DNA of 18,337 bases from Myxococcales bacterium (GTDB taxonomy: Bacteria; UBA10199; 2-02-FULL-44-16; JAAZCA01), in NCBI GenBank assembly GCA_012513515.1, contig JAAZCA010000023.1, positions 1 to 18,337 on the forward strand, in the 5' to 3' direction. Below the pieces are notes generated by a model. The model did not search any database. It was not told the DNA's origin and saw only the letters and a program-made list of their open reading frames with translations. The translations under genes and the position numbers were made by a program. Positions 1 to 5,744 of this stretch are shown one piece after another (position 1 is the first letter of the stretch; every line of letters starts with the position of its first letter).

Positions 1-53
1 AGAGCACCTGCTTTACACGCAGGGGGTCACAGGTTCGAGTCCTGTAGCGCCCA
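1..53 (+). tRNA. tRNA-Val (anticodon UAC), 5' end cut off by the window
   Basis: The visible part starts in the D-arm side of the molecule. The anticodon stem CCTGC/GCAGG encloses the loop TTTACAC, so the anticodon is TAC (valine). The T-arm ACAGG-TTCGAGT-CCTGT is perfect (29-45). The 3' acceptor strand AGCGCCC (46-52) is followed by discriminator A and then CAAGG, so CCA is not encoded and must be added by the CCA-adding enzyme. The 5' acceptor strand and most of the D-arm lie before position 1. Confidence 0.93.
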
Positions 54-75
54 CAAGGGGAGACAAGAAAAATAC

Positions 76-104
76 TTGATTTTAATGCTGTGAGCCCCTA
101 TACA
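76..104 (+). promoter_or_regulatory. Sigma70-like promoter upstream of tRNA-Asp
   Basis: TTGATT (76-81) and TATACA (99-104) are separated by exactly 17 bp, a close fit to the -35/-10 consensus. Transcription would begin near position 111, about 70 nt before the mature 5' end of tRNA-Asp. This allows tRNA-Asp to be transcribed apart from tRNA-Val, although read-through from tRNA-Val is also possible. The call rests on motif match and spacing only. Confidence 0.45.
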
Positions 105-172
105 CGGCGCTCCCTTCGCCGGTAAAGGTTCTCTTGGCTAGGTTTTTTAGGTTCTTTTACAGACAGAAGCTG

Positions 173-265
173 TACAGCAAGCGGGGCCGTAGTTCAGTTG
201 GTTAGAACGCCTGCCTGTCACGCAGGAGGCCGCGAGTTCGAGTCTCGTCGGCCCCGCTTGCTGTA
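173..265 (+). other. 10-bp inverted repeat extending the tRNA-Asp acceptor stem
   Basis: TACAGCAAGC (173-182), directly before the mature tRNA, is the perfect reverse complement of GCTTGCTGTA (256-265), which starts at the discriminator base. With the 7-bp acceptor stem, the primary transcript can form an uninterrupted 17-bp helix closed by the tRNA. A T-run (TTTTTT) begins at about 274, so the stem may also help termination. The pairing is seen directly. A role in processing or termination is inference. Confidence 0.7.
183..256 (+). tRNA. tRNA-Asp (anticodon GUC)
   Basis: A complete 74-nt cloverleaf can be folded. Acceptor GGGGCCG pairs with CGGCCCC, and D-stem GTTC pairs with GAAC. The anticodon stem CCTGC/GCAGG has the loop CTGTCAC, giving anticodon GTC. 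The T-arm GCGAG-TTCGAGT-CTCGT has one G-T wobble. Discriminator G73 is as expected for Asp. The next bases are CTT, so CCA is not encoded. The flanks continue the acceptor pairing for 10 more base pairs (separate entry). A 23-nt piece of its 3' half recurs at 308-330. Confidence 0.97.
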
Positions 266-307
266 TGCGGATGTTTTTTATAGGGCAAAAATCATGTCAC
301 ATCGGGA

Positions 308-330
308 CAGGAGGCCGCGAGTTCGAGTCT
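308..330 (+). pseudogene. tRNA-Asp 3'-half fragment (duplicated remnant)
   Basis: These 23 nt are identical to 223-245 of the intact tRNA-Asp and cover the 3' side of the anticodon stem, the variable loop and the T-arm up to the first bases of the closing strand. A TGTCAC matching the anticodon loop also occurs just upstream (293-298), separated by unrelated bases. The acceptor strand is not preserved in order. No functional tRNA can fold here. It may be a degenerate duplication or the scar of an element that once used the tRNA 3' end as its attachment site. Nothing identifies such an element now. Confidence 0.7.
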
Positions 331-345
331 AGCCCCGTCGTTCGC

Positions 346-364
346 ATCCCGCCGTAGGCGGGAT
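346..364. repeat. Perfect 8-bp palindrome with 3-nt loop
   Basis: ATCCCGCC (346-353), loop GTA, GGCGGGAT (357-364). The hairpin is GC-rich and followed only by TTTGCG, so it is a weak terminator at best. The shape resembles short REP-like intergenic palindromes. It lies between the tRNA-Asp fragment and uppP. Confidence 0.5.
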
Positions 365-383
365 TTGCGACGCCGAGGGTCCG

Positions 384-419
384 CGACGCTGTAATTCTCG
401 TTCCTTGAAAACAGCGTCG
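384..419. repeat. 9-bp inverted repeat upstream of uppP
   Basis: CGACGCTGT (384-392) is perfectly inverted as ACAGCGTCG (411-419) with an 18-nt loop, ending 70 nt before uppP. It could be an mRNA leader hairpin, an operator, or part of the same repeat unit as the palindrome just upstream. No T-tract follows it, so it does not look like a terminator. Confidence 0.4.
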
Positions 420-489
420 GGATCGGCCCTGTTGGCTGCATGGTTCGGTGTCTGGTCAAGTTTTTCAGTCGCCTCATTCAAGGTGATAA

Positions 490-1308
490 ATGCCTGAGCT
501 TTCAATATTAAAATCCCTAATTCTCGGAATACTTCAGGGCGCTACCGAATTTCTTCCAGTCTCCAGTTCCGGGCATCTGGTGATAGCGCAAGATCTCCTT
601 GGGGTCAGACTCGAAGGGGCTCAGATGCTTGCATTTGATGTATGTCTGCATCTCGGGACTTTGTTTGCGGTAGTGGCGGTCTTCTGGCGCGACATAATTG
701 AAATAGTCGTTGGAATATTCAGGCCGACGATGACCAGTATCGATATTGGGGGGCGTCGTCTTTTTCTTCTTCTCGTCGTAGGCACCCTTCCTGCGGTTGT
801 CGCGGTTTGTCTGTTCAGAGATATATTTGAAAATCTGATATCGAATTCGACCGCTGCCGCCACCATGTTGCTAGTCACCGGAACATTTTTATTTCTGACC
901 AGATTTGCCAGGGACTCCGGAGCTCCGCTTTCAATTTGTCGCGCGGTCCTTATAGGCATTGCGCAGGCCTTTGCGATAACCCCTGGGATATCGAGATCCG
1001 GCGCCACGATTTCGGCTGCTCTCTTTTCAGGGATCAGCCGCGAAAAGGCGGCGCGCTTTTCATTTTTGCTGGCTCTTCCAGCGATTCTGGGGGCATTCAT
1101 CCTTCATATAGATGAGCTCGCCGTGCTTTCATTCGACCTGCTTCTTTCCGTCTTTGCTGGAACTGCTGCGGCTGCGGTCACCGGCTTTTTCTGCATCAAG
1201 TGGCTGCTTAGGATTATAGTAAGAGGCGGCTTTACCTCATTTGGTTATTATTGCTGGGCGGTCGGCATATCCGTCATAATCTATAAAGTCGTTTCGGACG
1301 TTATGTGA
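490..1308 (+). CDS. uppP: Undecaprenyl-diphosphatase UppP/BacA
   Basis: This integral membrane enzyme hydrolyses undecaprenyl diphosphate to the monophosphate, recycling the lipid carrier for peptidoglycan and O-antigen synthesis. Its loss or gain affects bacitracin sensitivity in other bacteria. The 272-residue length is normal for BacA-type proteins. Two signature regions are visible: QGATEFLPVSSSGH at residues 16-29, with the catalytic glutamate motif and serine cluster, and PGISRSGAT at 165-173, which carries the catalytic Arg. Several hydrophobic helices lie between them (about 49-66, 91-109, 122-138 and 192-206) and at the C-terminus (about 214-235 and 250-266). The ATG at 490 is preceded by AAGGTGAT as ribosome site. 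The gene stands alone, after the tRNA region and convergent with the DUF1178 gene. Confidence 0.97.
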   Translation: MPELSILKSLILGILQGATEFLPVSSSGHLVIAQDLLGVRLEGAQMLAFDVCLHLGTLFAVVAVFWRDIIEIVVGIFRPTMTSIDIGGRRLFLLLVVGTLPAVVAVCLFRDIFENLISNSTAAATMLLVTGTFLFLTRFARDSGAPLSICRAVLIGIAQAFAITPGISRSGATISAALFSGISREKAARFSFLLALPAILGAFILHIDELAVLSFDLLLSVFAGTAAAAVTGFFCIKWLLRIIVRGGFTSFGYYCWAVGISVIIYKVVSDVM

Positions 1309-1387
1309 TTCTTAATTTGAGAAGAGATTTTTGACAAATTCTTGCGATCCAATAATCGTTACATTTTTGAGCTGAGTCCTTTTCGAA

Positions 1388-1792
1388 CTACTGCAATTCC
1401 GGAATTTTGAAGATATCGATTCCCTCTGATTCGAGTTCTGCGGCCTCTTCAGGGGTGGCGGTTCCGCGTATGTTTCTTCTCTTGCTCTCGCCCAAGTGGA
1501 TTTTTATCGCTTCTTCGGAAAATCTTGCTCCCACATCTTCGAAGTTTTTTTCGATCTGGGCCATGATCTGTGCAAGTCCGGAAGGACCTGGTTTTTTGGG
1601 AGTTTCAGGCTGTTTGCCGGTGTTGCTGTGTTTGCCGATTCTGACAGGCGCTATTTTCTGTTCTATATTGGTATCGCCGCAGTGCGGGCATGATATCAGC
1701 GCCGCTTCGCGTTGCTCTTCGAAGGAAGCGCGGCTCTGAAACCACGATTCGAAGATGTGACCGTTTGAACAGGATATATCTATTGCGTACAT
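1388..1792 (-). CDS. DUF1178 family zinc-ribbon-like protein
   Basis: A 134-residue soluble protein. The N-terminus has the DUF1178 pattern: Cys8 and His12 in CSNGH, an aromatic EsWFqS segment (residues 15-20), then CPHCGD with Cys35 and Cys38. The spacing suggests a small zinc-binding ribbon. A Lys/Pro-rich linker (about 55-70) leads to a helical C-terminal half ending in the conserved-looking EAAELESEGIDIFKIPEL. The start ATG has GGAAGGAA upstream on the minus strand. No biochemical role is established for the family as far as I know. It is convergent with uppP and divergent from pgpA, so it is probably transcribed alone from a promoter between 1793 and 2036. Confidence 0.88.
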   Translation of the reverse strand: MYAIDISCSNGHIFESWFQSRASFEEQREAALISCPHCGDTNIEQKIAPVRIGKHSNTGKQPETPKKPGPSGLAQIMAQIEKNFEDVGARFSEEAIKIHLGESKRRNIRGTATPEEAAELESEGIDIFKIPELQ

Positions 1793-1884
1793 GTTTTTTC
1801 CTTCCTCGCCGCGCTATATGTGCATCGCTGCAGCTTTTGTCAACCGCTGCGCGGAAAAAAGATTCGAATTTCTCTTGAAAAGTG

Positions 1885-1897
1885 AACGGCTGCCGTT
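1885..1897. promoter_or_regulatory. Perfect 13-nt dyad in the DUF1178/pgpA divergent region
   Basis: AACGGC-T-GCCGTT forms a 6-bp palindrome around one central base, about midway in the 244-bp interval between two divergent genes. The position suits an operator, but no matching regulator gene is present in the window and no clear -35/-10 pair lies beside it. Low confidence. Confidence 0.25.
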
Positions 1898-2036
1898 GTG
1901 TAGTGAAACGCTGCAGCTGCTGCCTTTAGGCCTATTGATTTATAAAGGTTTTTTATGGCACGAAAGCTGCTTTGCTATCCGATTGTTTTTTGCCCGGGGC
2001 GGTGATAGCTTTTGCCGCCAAAACGGGGTTTTTGCG

Positions 2037-2507
2037 ATGGAAAAATTCTGCAAGTTCATAGCCACCGGTTGTTTCAGCGGATACCTCATGTGGGCGCCGG
2101 GGACATGGGGAAGCGGCGTCGGTGTGCTTGTATTCATCCTCGCCTCCAGGCTTGGCTGGGCCTGTTACGTGCTGTTTCTAGCCATAATAATCGCACTGGC
2201 GATATGGTCTGCGGACAGATTTGCGGCCATTTCCAAAGAAGAGGATCCGAAGTGCGTCGTCATAGATGAAATTGCAGGTTACCTCGTGACGATGGCCTTT
2301 CATGCGCCGACCGCCGCTGCGATTATAACCGGCTTCATACTTTTCAGGTTCTTCGATATTGTAAAACTGTTTCCGGCCTCATGGTTTGAAAAAAAACTTC
2401 CCGGCGGTTTGGGGATAGTCATGGATGATGTCATGGCTGGCATCTATGCCAATGCTGCGCTGTTTTTTATAGCATGGGCCTTGTCGTTTGCGGGGATGAC
2501 GATCTAA
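2037..2507 (+). CDS. pgpA: Phosphatidylglycerophosphatase A
   Basis: This membrane enzyme dephosphorylates phosphatidylglycerophosphate to phosphatidylglycerol, the last step of PG synthesis. The protein is 156 residues, close to the usual length. It shows the family marks in order: FIATGCFSGYLMWAPGTWGS at residues 7-26, hydrophobic helices around 28-40 and 43-57, the acidic IDEIAG motif at 76-81, FRFFDIVK at 103-110, and MDDVMAG at 129-135. The conserved aspartates and glutamate are the likely metal and phosphate site. The frame is open upstream to 1791, but that extension has no family similarity. ATG 2037 matches the normal N-terminus and has a weak GGGG ribosome site 8 nt upstream. cinA follows after 11 nt, so the two are probably co-transcribed. 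Confidence 0.93.
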   Translation: MEKFCKFIATGCFSGYLMWAPGTWGSGVGVLVFILASRLGWACYVLFLAIIIALAIWSADRFAAISKEEDPKCVVIDEIAGYLVTMAFHAPTAAAIITGFILFRFFDIVKLFPASWFEKKLPGGLGIVMDDVMAGIYANAALFFIAWALSFAGMTI

Positions 2508-2518
2508 CGGAGAGATAT

Positions 2519-3772
2519 TTGAGAATCGAAATAATTACAACAGGTGATGAGGTTATGCATGGGACGATACTCGATACCAACGCGCGCTGGATCTCCGAGC
2601 GCTGCGTCGTTTTTGGACACGATATTATAAGAAGGTCCTCCGTAAAAGACGACATCGGTGATATAGCCGCCCTTCTTAAAGAGACTGTCGGGCGAGCCGA
2701 CGCGGTCATAGTCACGGGCGGGCTCGGACCTACTTCCGATGATCTCACCGTAGAAGCCGCAGCGTCGGCGTTTGGCCTTGAACTAGTTTTGGACGAGGAT
2801 CTTCTTTCCGTGATGAAGGATTTTTTCAGGCGCATAGGCCGCGAGTTTTCATCCAGCAACGAAAAACAGGCACTCATTCCGGAGGGGGGCGAGATACTCT
2901 CAAATAGCGTTGGAACCGCTCCCGGAGTGCATCTTCATGCAAGGTCGACAGACTTCTTTTTTCTCCCCGGTGTTCCTCAAGAGCTTTACGCTATGTTCGA
3001 TGATAGCGTAGCTCCGTGGCTCGCATCGCGCTGTGATTGCTCTCGGGGCGAGATAATCCTTCGCTGTTTCGGCATGCCGGAAGCGCAGATCGATGAGAAA
3101 CTTCGTGGTATGGAGCTCTTTGGCGCGCGACTCAGCTTTCGCGTGAGTTTTCCGGAGATACTTCTAAAACTGGTAGCCATCGGCAAAAATGAAGATGAGC
3201 TCAAAAATATTCTCGATAGATCCTCCTCATCTCTGAAGGGGAGGCTTGGCGATGTGATATATGCTGAAGGGGATTCCTCCCTCTATTCGGTCGTGGGCAG
3301 GATGCTTTCCGAGAGAGGGTTTACCATTTCAACCGCCGAGTCATGCACGGGAGGATTGATCGCAAGTTCAATCACGGATGTTGCCGGTTCGAGCGACTAT
3401 TTTGAAAGGGGTTTTGTGGTCTACAGCAATGAAGCGAAGATCGAGCTTTTGGGAGTAAGCGAGGATATCCTTCGCCTCCACGGGGCTGTATCTCCGCAGA
3501 CCGCTATTGCGATGGCCGAAGGGGCCAGGCGTCTCTCTGCATCGGATTATGCGGTGGCGGTCACGGGAATAGCGGGGCCCGGTGGAGGTACCCCGGAAAA
3601 GCCTGTAGGGCTGGTTTATATCGCAATTTCAGCCGTCGAAGGGACTAGGGCCTTTAAATACAATTTCAACAGGGACAGGCTTTCGTTCAAGAGCATAGCA
3701 GCGGCTACGGCTATAGACTTGGTGAGGCAGCACCTCGTCGGAAAATTAAGTTTGACTGGTGAGTTGAAATAA
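2519..3772 (+). CDS. cinA: CinA-type nicotinamide-nucleotide amidase
   Basis: A two-domain protein of 417 residues, matching the usual CinA length. The N-terminal half is a molybdopterin-binding-like (MoCF/COG1058) domain beginning RIEIITTGDEVM and carrying TGGLGPTSDD at residues 66-75. In characterised CinA proteins this domain has ADP-ribose pyrophosphatase activity. The C-terminal PncC domain carries AESCTGG at 273-279 and TGIAGPGGGTPEKPVG at 349-364. It deamidates nicotinamide mononucleotide in NAD salvage. I choose the TTG at 2519: GGAG lies 6 nt upstream and translation begins exactly at the conserved N-terminus. The in-frame ATG at 2474 would overlap pgpA, lacks a ribosome site and adds unrelated residues. 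The gene lies 11 nt after pgpA. Confidence 0.94.
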   Translation: MRIEIITTGDEVMHGTILDTNARWISERCVVFGHDIIRRSSVKDDIGDIAALLKETVGRADAVIVTGGLGPTSDDLTVEAAASAFGLELVLDEDLLSVMKDFFRRIGREFSSSNEKQALIPEGGEILSNSVGTAPGVHLHARSTDFFFLPGVPQELYAMFDDSVAPWLASRCDCSRGEIILRCFGMPEAQIDEKLRGMELFGARLSFRVSFPEILLKLVAIGKNEDELKNILDRSSSSLKGRLGDVIYAEGDSSLYSVVGRMLSERGFTISTAESCTGGLIASSITDVAGSSDYFERGFVVYSNEAKIELLGVSEDILRLHGAVSPQTAIAMAEGARRLSASDYAVAVTGIAGPGGGTPEKPVGLVYIAISAVEGTRAFKYNFNRDRLSFKSIAAATAIDLVRQHLVGKLSLTGELK

Positions 3773-3791
3773 ATTCTTATCCGTAGGAGCA

Positions 3792-3815
3792 CGGAGATTG
3801 TCTTTTCCATCTCCG
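3792..3815 (+). other. Hairpin between cinA and thpR
   Basis: CGGAGAT (3792-3798) is perfectly inverted as ATCTCCG (3809-3815) around a 10-nt T-rich loop in the 69-nt gap between cinA and thpR. No T-tract follows it, so it is not a convincing terminator. It may be an mRNA processing or stability element. Confidence 0.35.
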
Positions 3816-3841
3816 GTGGTTCGAAAAGCGGGTGTCAAAAG

Positions 3842-4420
3842 ATGAAGATACGGTCATTTCTTGCATTTGATATTTCCGATGAGATGAGAGGGGAACTCTC
3901 TTCGCTTATCACTTTTTTTTCAGGGAAAATTTCGGGGATTAAATGGATGAAGCCTGAGCTTCTCCATGGAACTCTGAGGTTCTTCGGCGATGTAGAGGAA
4001 AATATTTTATTCGGCGATGTCTCAAGGGTTGTTGAATACGAACTCAGGCACCAGTCCCCTTTGAGGCTTTCAGGGCATGGCGTGGGGGTATTCCCGAACT
4101 GGCGTTATCCAAGCATCATATGGGCTGGACTTCAGGGGGATACCGAACCCATGATCGGTCTATACTCACGCCTGGAAGAGGCCTTTCGCGACTTCGGCTT
4201 CAAAGAGGATAAGAGAGCATTTCGAATGCATCTGACTCTAGGCAGGGCGAAGGGGAACTTTGGCGGTGCAAAGGATTTTATCAGGGTGCTCGAGAAGATG
4301 TCCGATGCAGAGTTCGGTGAGACCGTGGTCGATTCCCTTACTCTGTATAAAAGCGAGTTGACCAGGAATGGGCCGATATACACGGTCATCAGAAAGTTTG
4401 CCTTCGGGCCGAAGAGATGA
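3842..4420 (+). CDS. thpR: RNA 2',3'-cyclic phosphodiesterase (2H family)
   Basis: The product belongs to the LigT/ThpR 2H phosphoesterases, cytoplasmic enzymes that open 2',3'-cyclic phosphates to 2'-phosphates and ligate tRNA halves in vitro. It has 192 residues, typical for the family. Both catalytic HxTx motifs are present: HGTL at residues 42-45, followed by RFFGDV, and HLTLGR at 130-135. The start FLAFDI (residues 6-11) and the IxWAGLQG segment near 93-99 are also characteristic. The physiological role in bacteria is not settled. The ribosome site is weak. The gene lies between cinA and recA, a neighbourhood I know from several deltaproteobacterial genomes. Confidence 0.94.
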   Translation: MKIRSFLAFDISDEMRGELSSLITFFSGKISGIKWMKPELLHGTLRFFGDVEENILFGDVSRVVEYELRHQSPLRLSGHGVGVFPNWRYPSIIWAGLQGDTEPMIGLYSRLEEAFRDFGFKEDKRAFRMHLTLGRAKGNFGGAKDFIRVLEKMSDAEFGETVVDSLTLYKSELTRNGPIYTVIRKFAFGPKR

Positions 4421-4491
4421 TCCTGTGTCATTTGTGCGGTCCGAAAAATGTTCGCTTTTTGGCTTAAAAATTTCAAAAGGAGGAAGTTTAT

Positions 4492-5583
4492 ATGAGCAAC
4501 GAAGTGCAGATGCCTGACAACAGGGAAAAAGCCATAGGTCTTGCGGTGGCCAGCATAGAGAAGCAGTTCGGAAAGGGGGCGATCATGCGCCTCGGCAAAG
4601 ATGAGCCTCTTGTTACCGGTCTCGATGCTATATCTACCGGTTCCATTTCGCTCGACATAGCCTTGGGCATAGGCGGTTTGCCGCGCGGCAGGGTGGTGGA
4701 GATATTCGGGCCGGAATCCTCCGGCAAAACTACGCTTGCCTTGCAGGTTGTAGCGCACGCCCAGGCGCAGGGGAACGTTGCTGCATACATAGACGCAGAA
4801 CATGCCCTCGATGTGGAATATGCAAGGAAGTTAGGTGTGAGGACCGAAGATCTCCTCATCAGTCAGCCTGACAGCGGGGAACAGGCTTTAGAAATCGCGG
4901 ATACGCTCGTTCGCTCCGGCGCAATTGGCGTGCTCGTTGTCGATTCGGTTGCAGCCCTTGTTCCCAGGGCCGAGCTGGAAGGGGAGATGGGCGATGCACA
5001 GATGGGCGCGCAGGCAAGGCTCATGAGCCAGGCCCTCCGTAAACTCACCTCCACGATATCGAAGTCCAAGACGATGGTCGTTTTCATCAACCAGATTAGG
5101 ATGAAGATCGGCGTCATGTTCGGGAATCCTGAAACGACCACCGGTGGAAATGCGTTGAAGTTCTATTCCTCGGTTCGTCTCGACATCAGAAGAATTTCCC
5201 CCATTAAACAGGCCGAAGAGATCGTCGGTTCGAGGACTCGCGTAAAGGTAGTGAAAAATAAGGTCGCCCCGCCGTTCAGACAGGCGGAATTCGATATACT
5301 CTATGGGCAGGGGGTTTCGCGTGAGGGGGATGTTCTCGATCTGGCCGCCGACATGGGGCTGATAGAAAAAAGTGGTGCGTGGTACACATGCGGCGAAGAT
5401 CGGATAGGGCAGGGGCGTGAAAACGCGAGGCAGTACCTGAAGGAAAACCCGAAGCTGCTCCAAAGATTGGAGAAGGCGATACTTGAAAAGCACGGGATAG
5501 TCAGGCATGTGAAGGCGGGTACCGGGGCGGTCTCAGCTGAAAAAACGCCGACCGCTGCGAAGGGCAAGGAAGGGAATAAATAG
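4492..5583 (+). CDS. recA: Recombinase RecA
   Basis: RecA forms ATP-dependent filaments on single-stranded DNA, catalyses strand exchange and stimulates LexA self-cleavage. The 363-residue protein has the Walker A motif GPESSGKT at 73-80, Walker B LVVDS ending in Asp151, the loop 1 region around 155-170 ([15 protein letters not shown]), and the loop 2 region with [21 protein letters not shown] (199-219). A strong ribosome site AAGGAGG precedes ATG 4492. The C-terminal tail is unusual: after about residue 340 it is rich in Lys, Ala and Thr and ends KGKEGNK, where E. coli RecA has an acidic tail. I see no CTGT-N8-ACAG or GAAC-N4-GTTC type SOS box in the 71 nt upstream. recX does not follow. alaS comes next after a terminator. 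Confidence 0.99.
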   Translation: MSNEVQMPDNREKAIGLAVASIEKQFGKGAIMRLGKDEPLVTGLDAISTGSISLDIALGIGGLPRGRVVEIFGPESSGKTTLALQVVAHAQAQGNVAAYIDAEHALDVEYARKLGVRTEDLLISQPDSGEQALEIADTLVRSGAIGVLVVDSVAALVPRAELEGEMGDAQMGAQARLMSQALRKLTSTISKSKTMVVFINQIRMKIGVMFGNPETTTGGNALKFYSSVRLDIRRISPIKQAEEIVGSRTRVKVVKNKVAPPFRQAEFDILYGQGVSREGDVLDLAADMGLIEKSGAWYTCGEDRIGQGRENARQYLKENPKLLQRLEKAILEKHGIVRHVKAGTGAVSAEKTPTAAKGKEGNK

Positions 5584-5606
5584 TTTTTAACTATTATTAT
5601 GGCCTC

Positions 5607-5642
5607 AAGGGGTCGCCTTCCGATCTGGAGGCGGCCCTTTTT
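5607..5642 (+). terminator. Rho-independent terminator after recA
   Basis: The stem pairs 5607-5621 with 5627-5640 (core GGGTCGCC against GGCGGCCC, one bulged T, one G-T pair) around loop GATCT. It runs into the T-tract 5638-5642. It ends recA transcription 24 nt after the stop codon and separates recA from alaS. Confidence 0.85.
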
Positions 5643-5744
5643 GAAATTTTCGGGTCCTTGTCATTTTTTATCTTCGGTGATAGGGTGCTCCATCGGTTTA
5701 TGCGGTATAACACATTGATAATAAAAGACTTTTAGGGTGGAAAT

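Noticed and set aside
292-477. 61-residue minus-strand frame between tRNA-Asp and uppP
   Set aside because: It runs across the tRNA fragment and the palindromes, and its low-complexity Arg-rich translation resembles no protein family.
621-1100. 159-residue minus-strand frame
   Set aside because: It lies wholly inside uppP, which has clear family motifs on the other strand.
1791-2036. N-terminal extension of pgpA by 82 residues
   Set aside because: The extra residues do not resemble PgpA, and the conserved N-terminus begins at ATG 2037.
2474-2518. ATG start for cinA overlapping pgpA
   Set aside because: It has no ribosome site and adds 15 residues absent from CinA proteins. TTG 2519 has GGAG and the right N-terminus.
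4421-4491. LexA/SOS operator upstream of recA
   Set aside because: No CTGT-N8-ACAG or GAAC-N4-GTTC type dyad is present in the 71-nt interval.
4132-4803. 223-residue minus-strand frame
   Set aside because: It lies opposite thpR and recA, both firmly identified, and spans their gap. The translation shows no family features.
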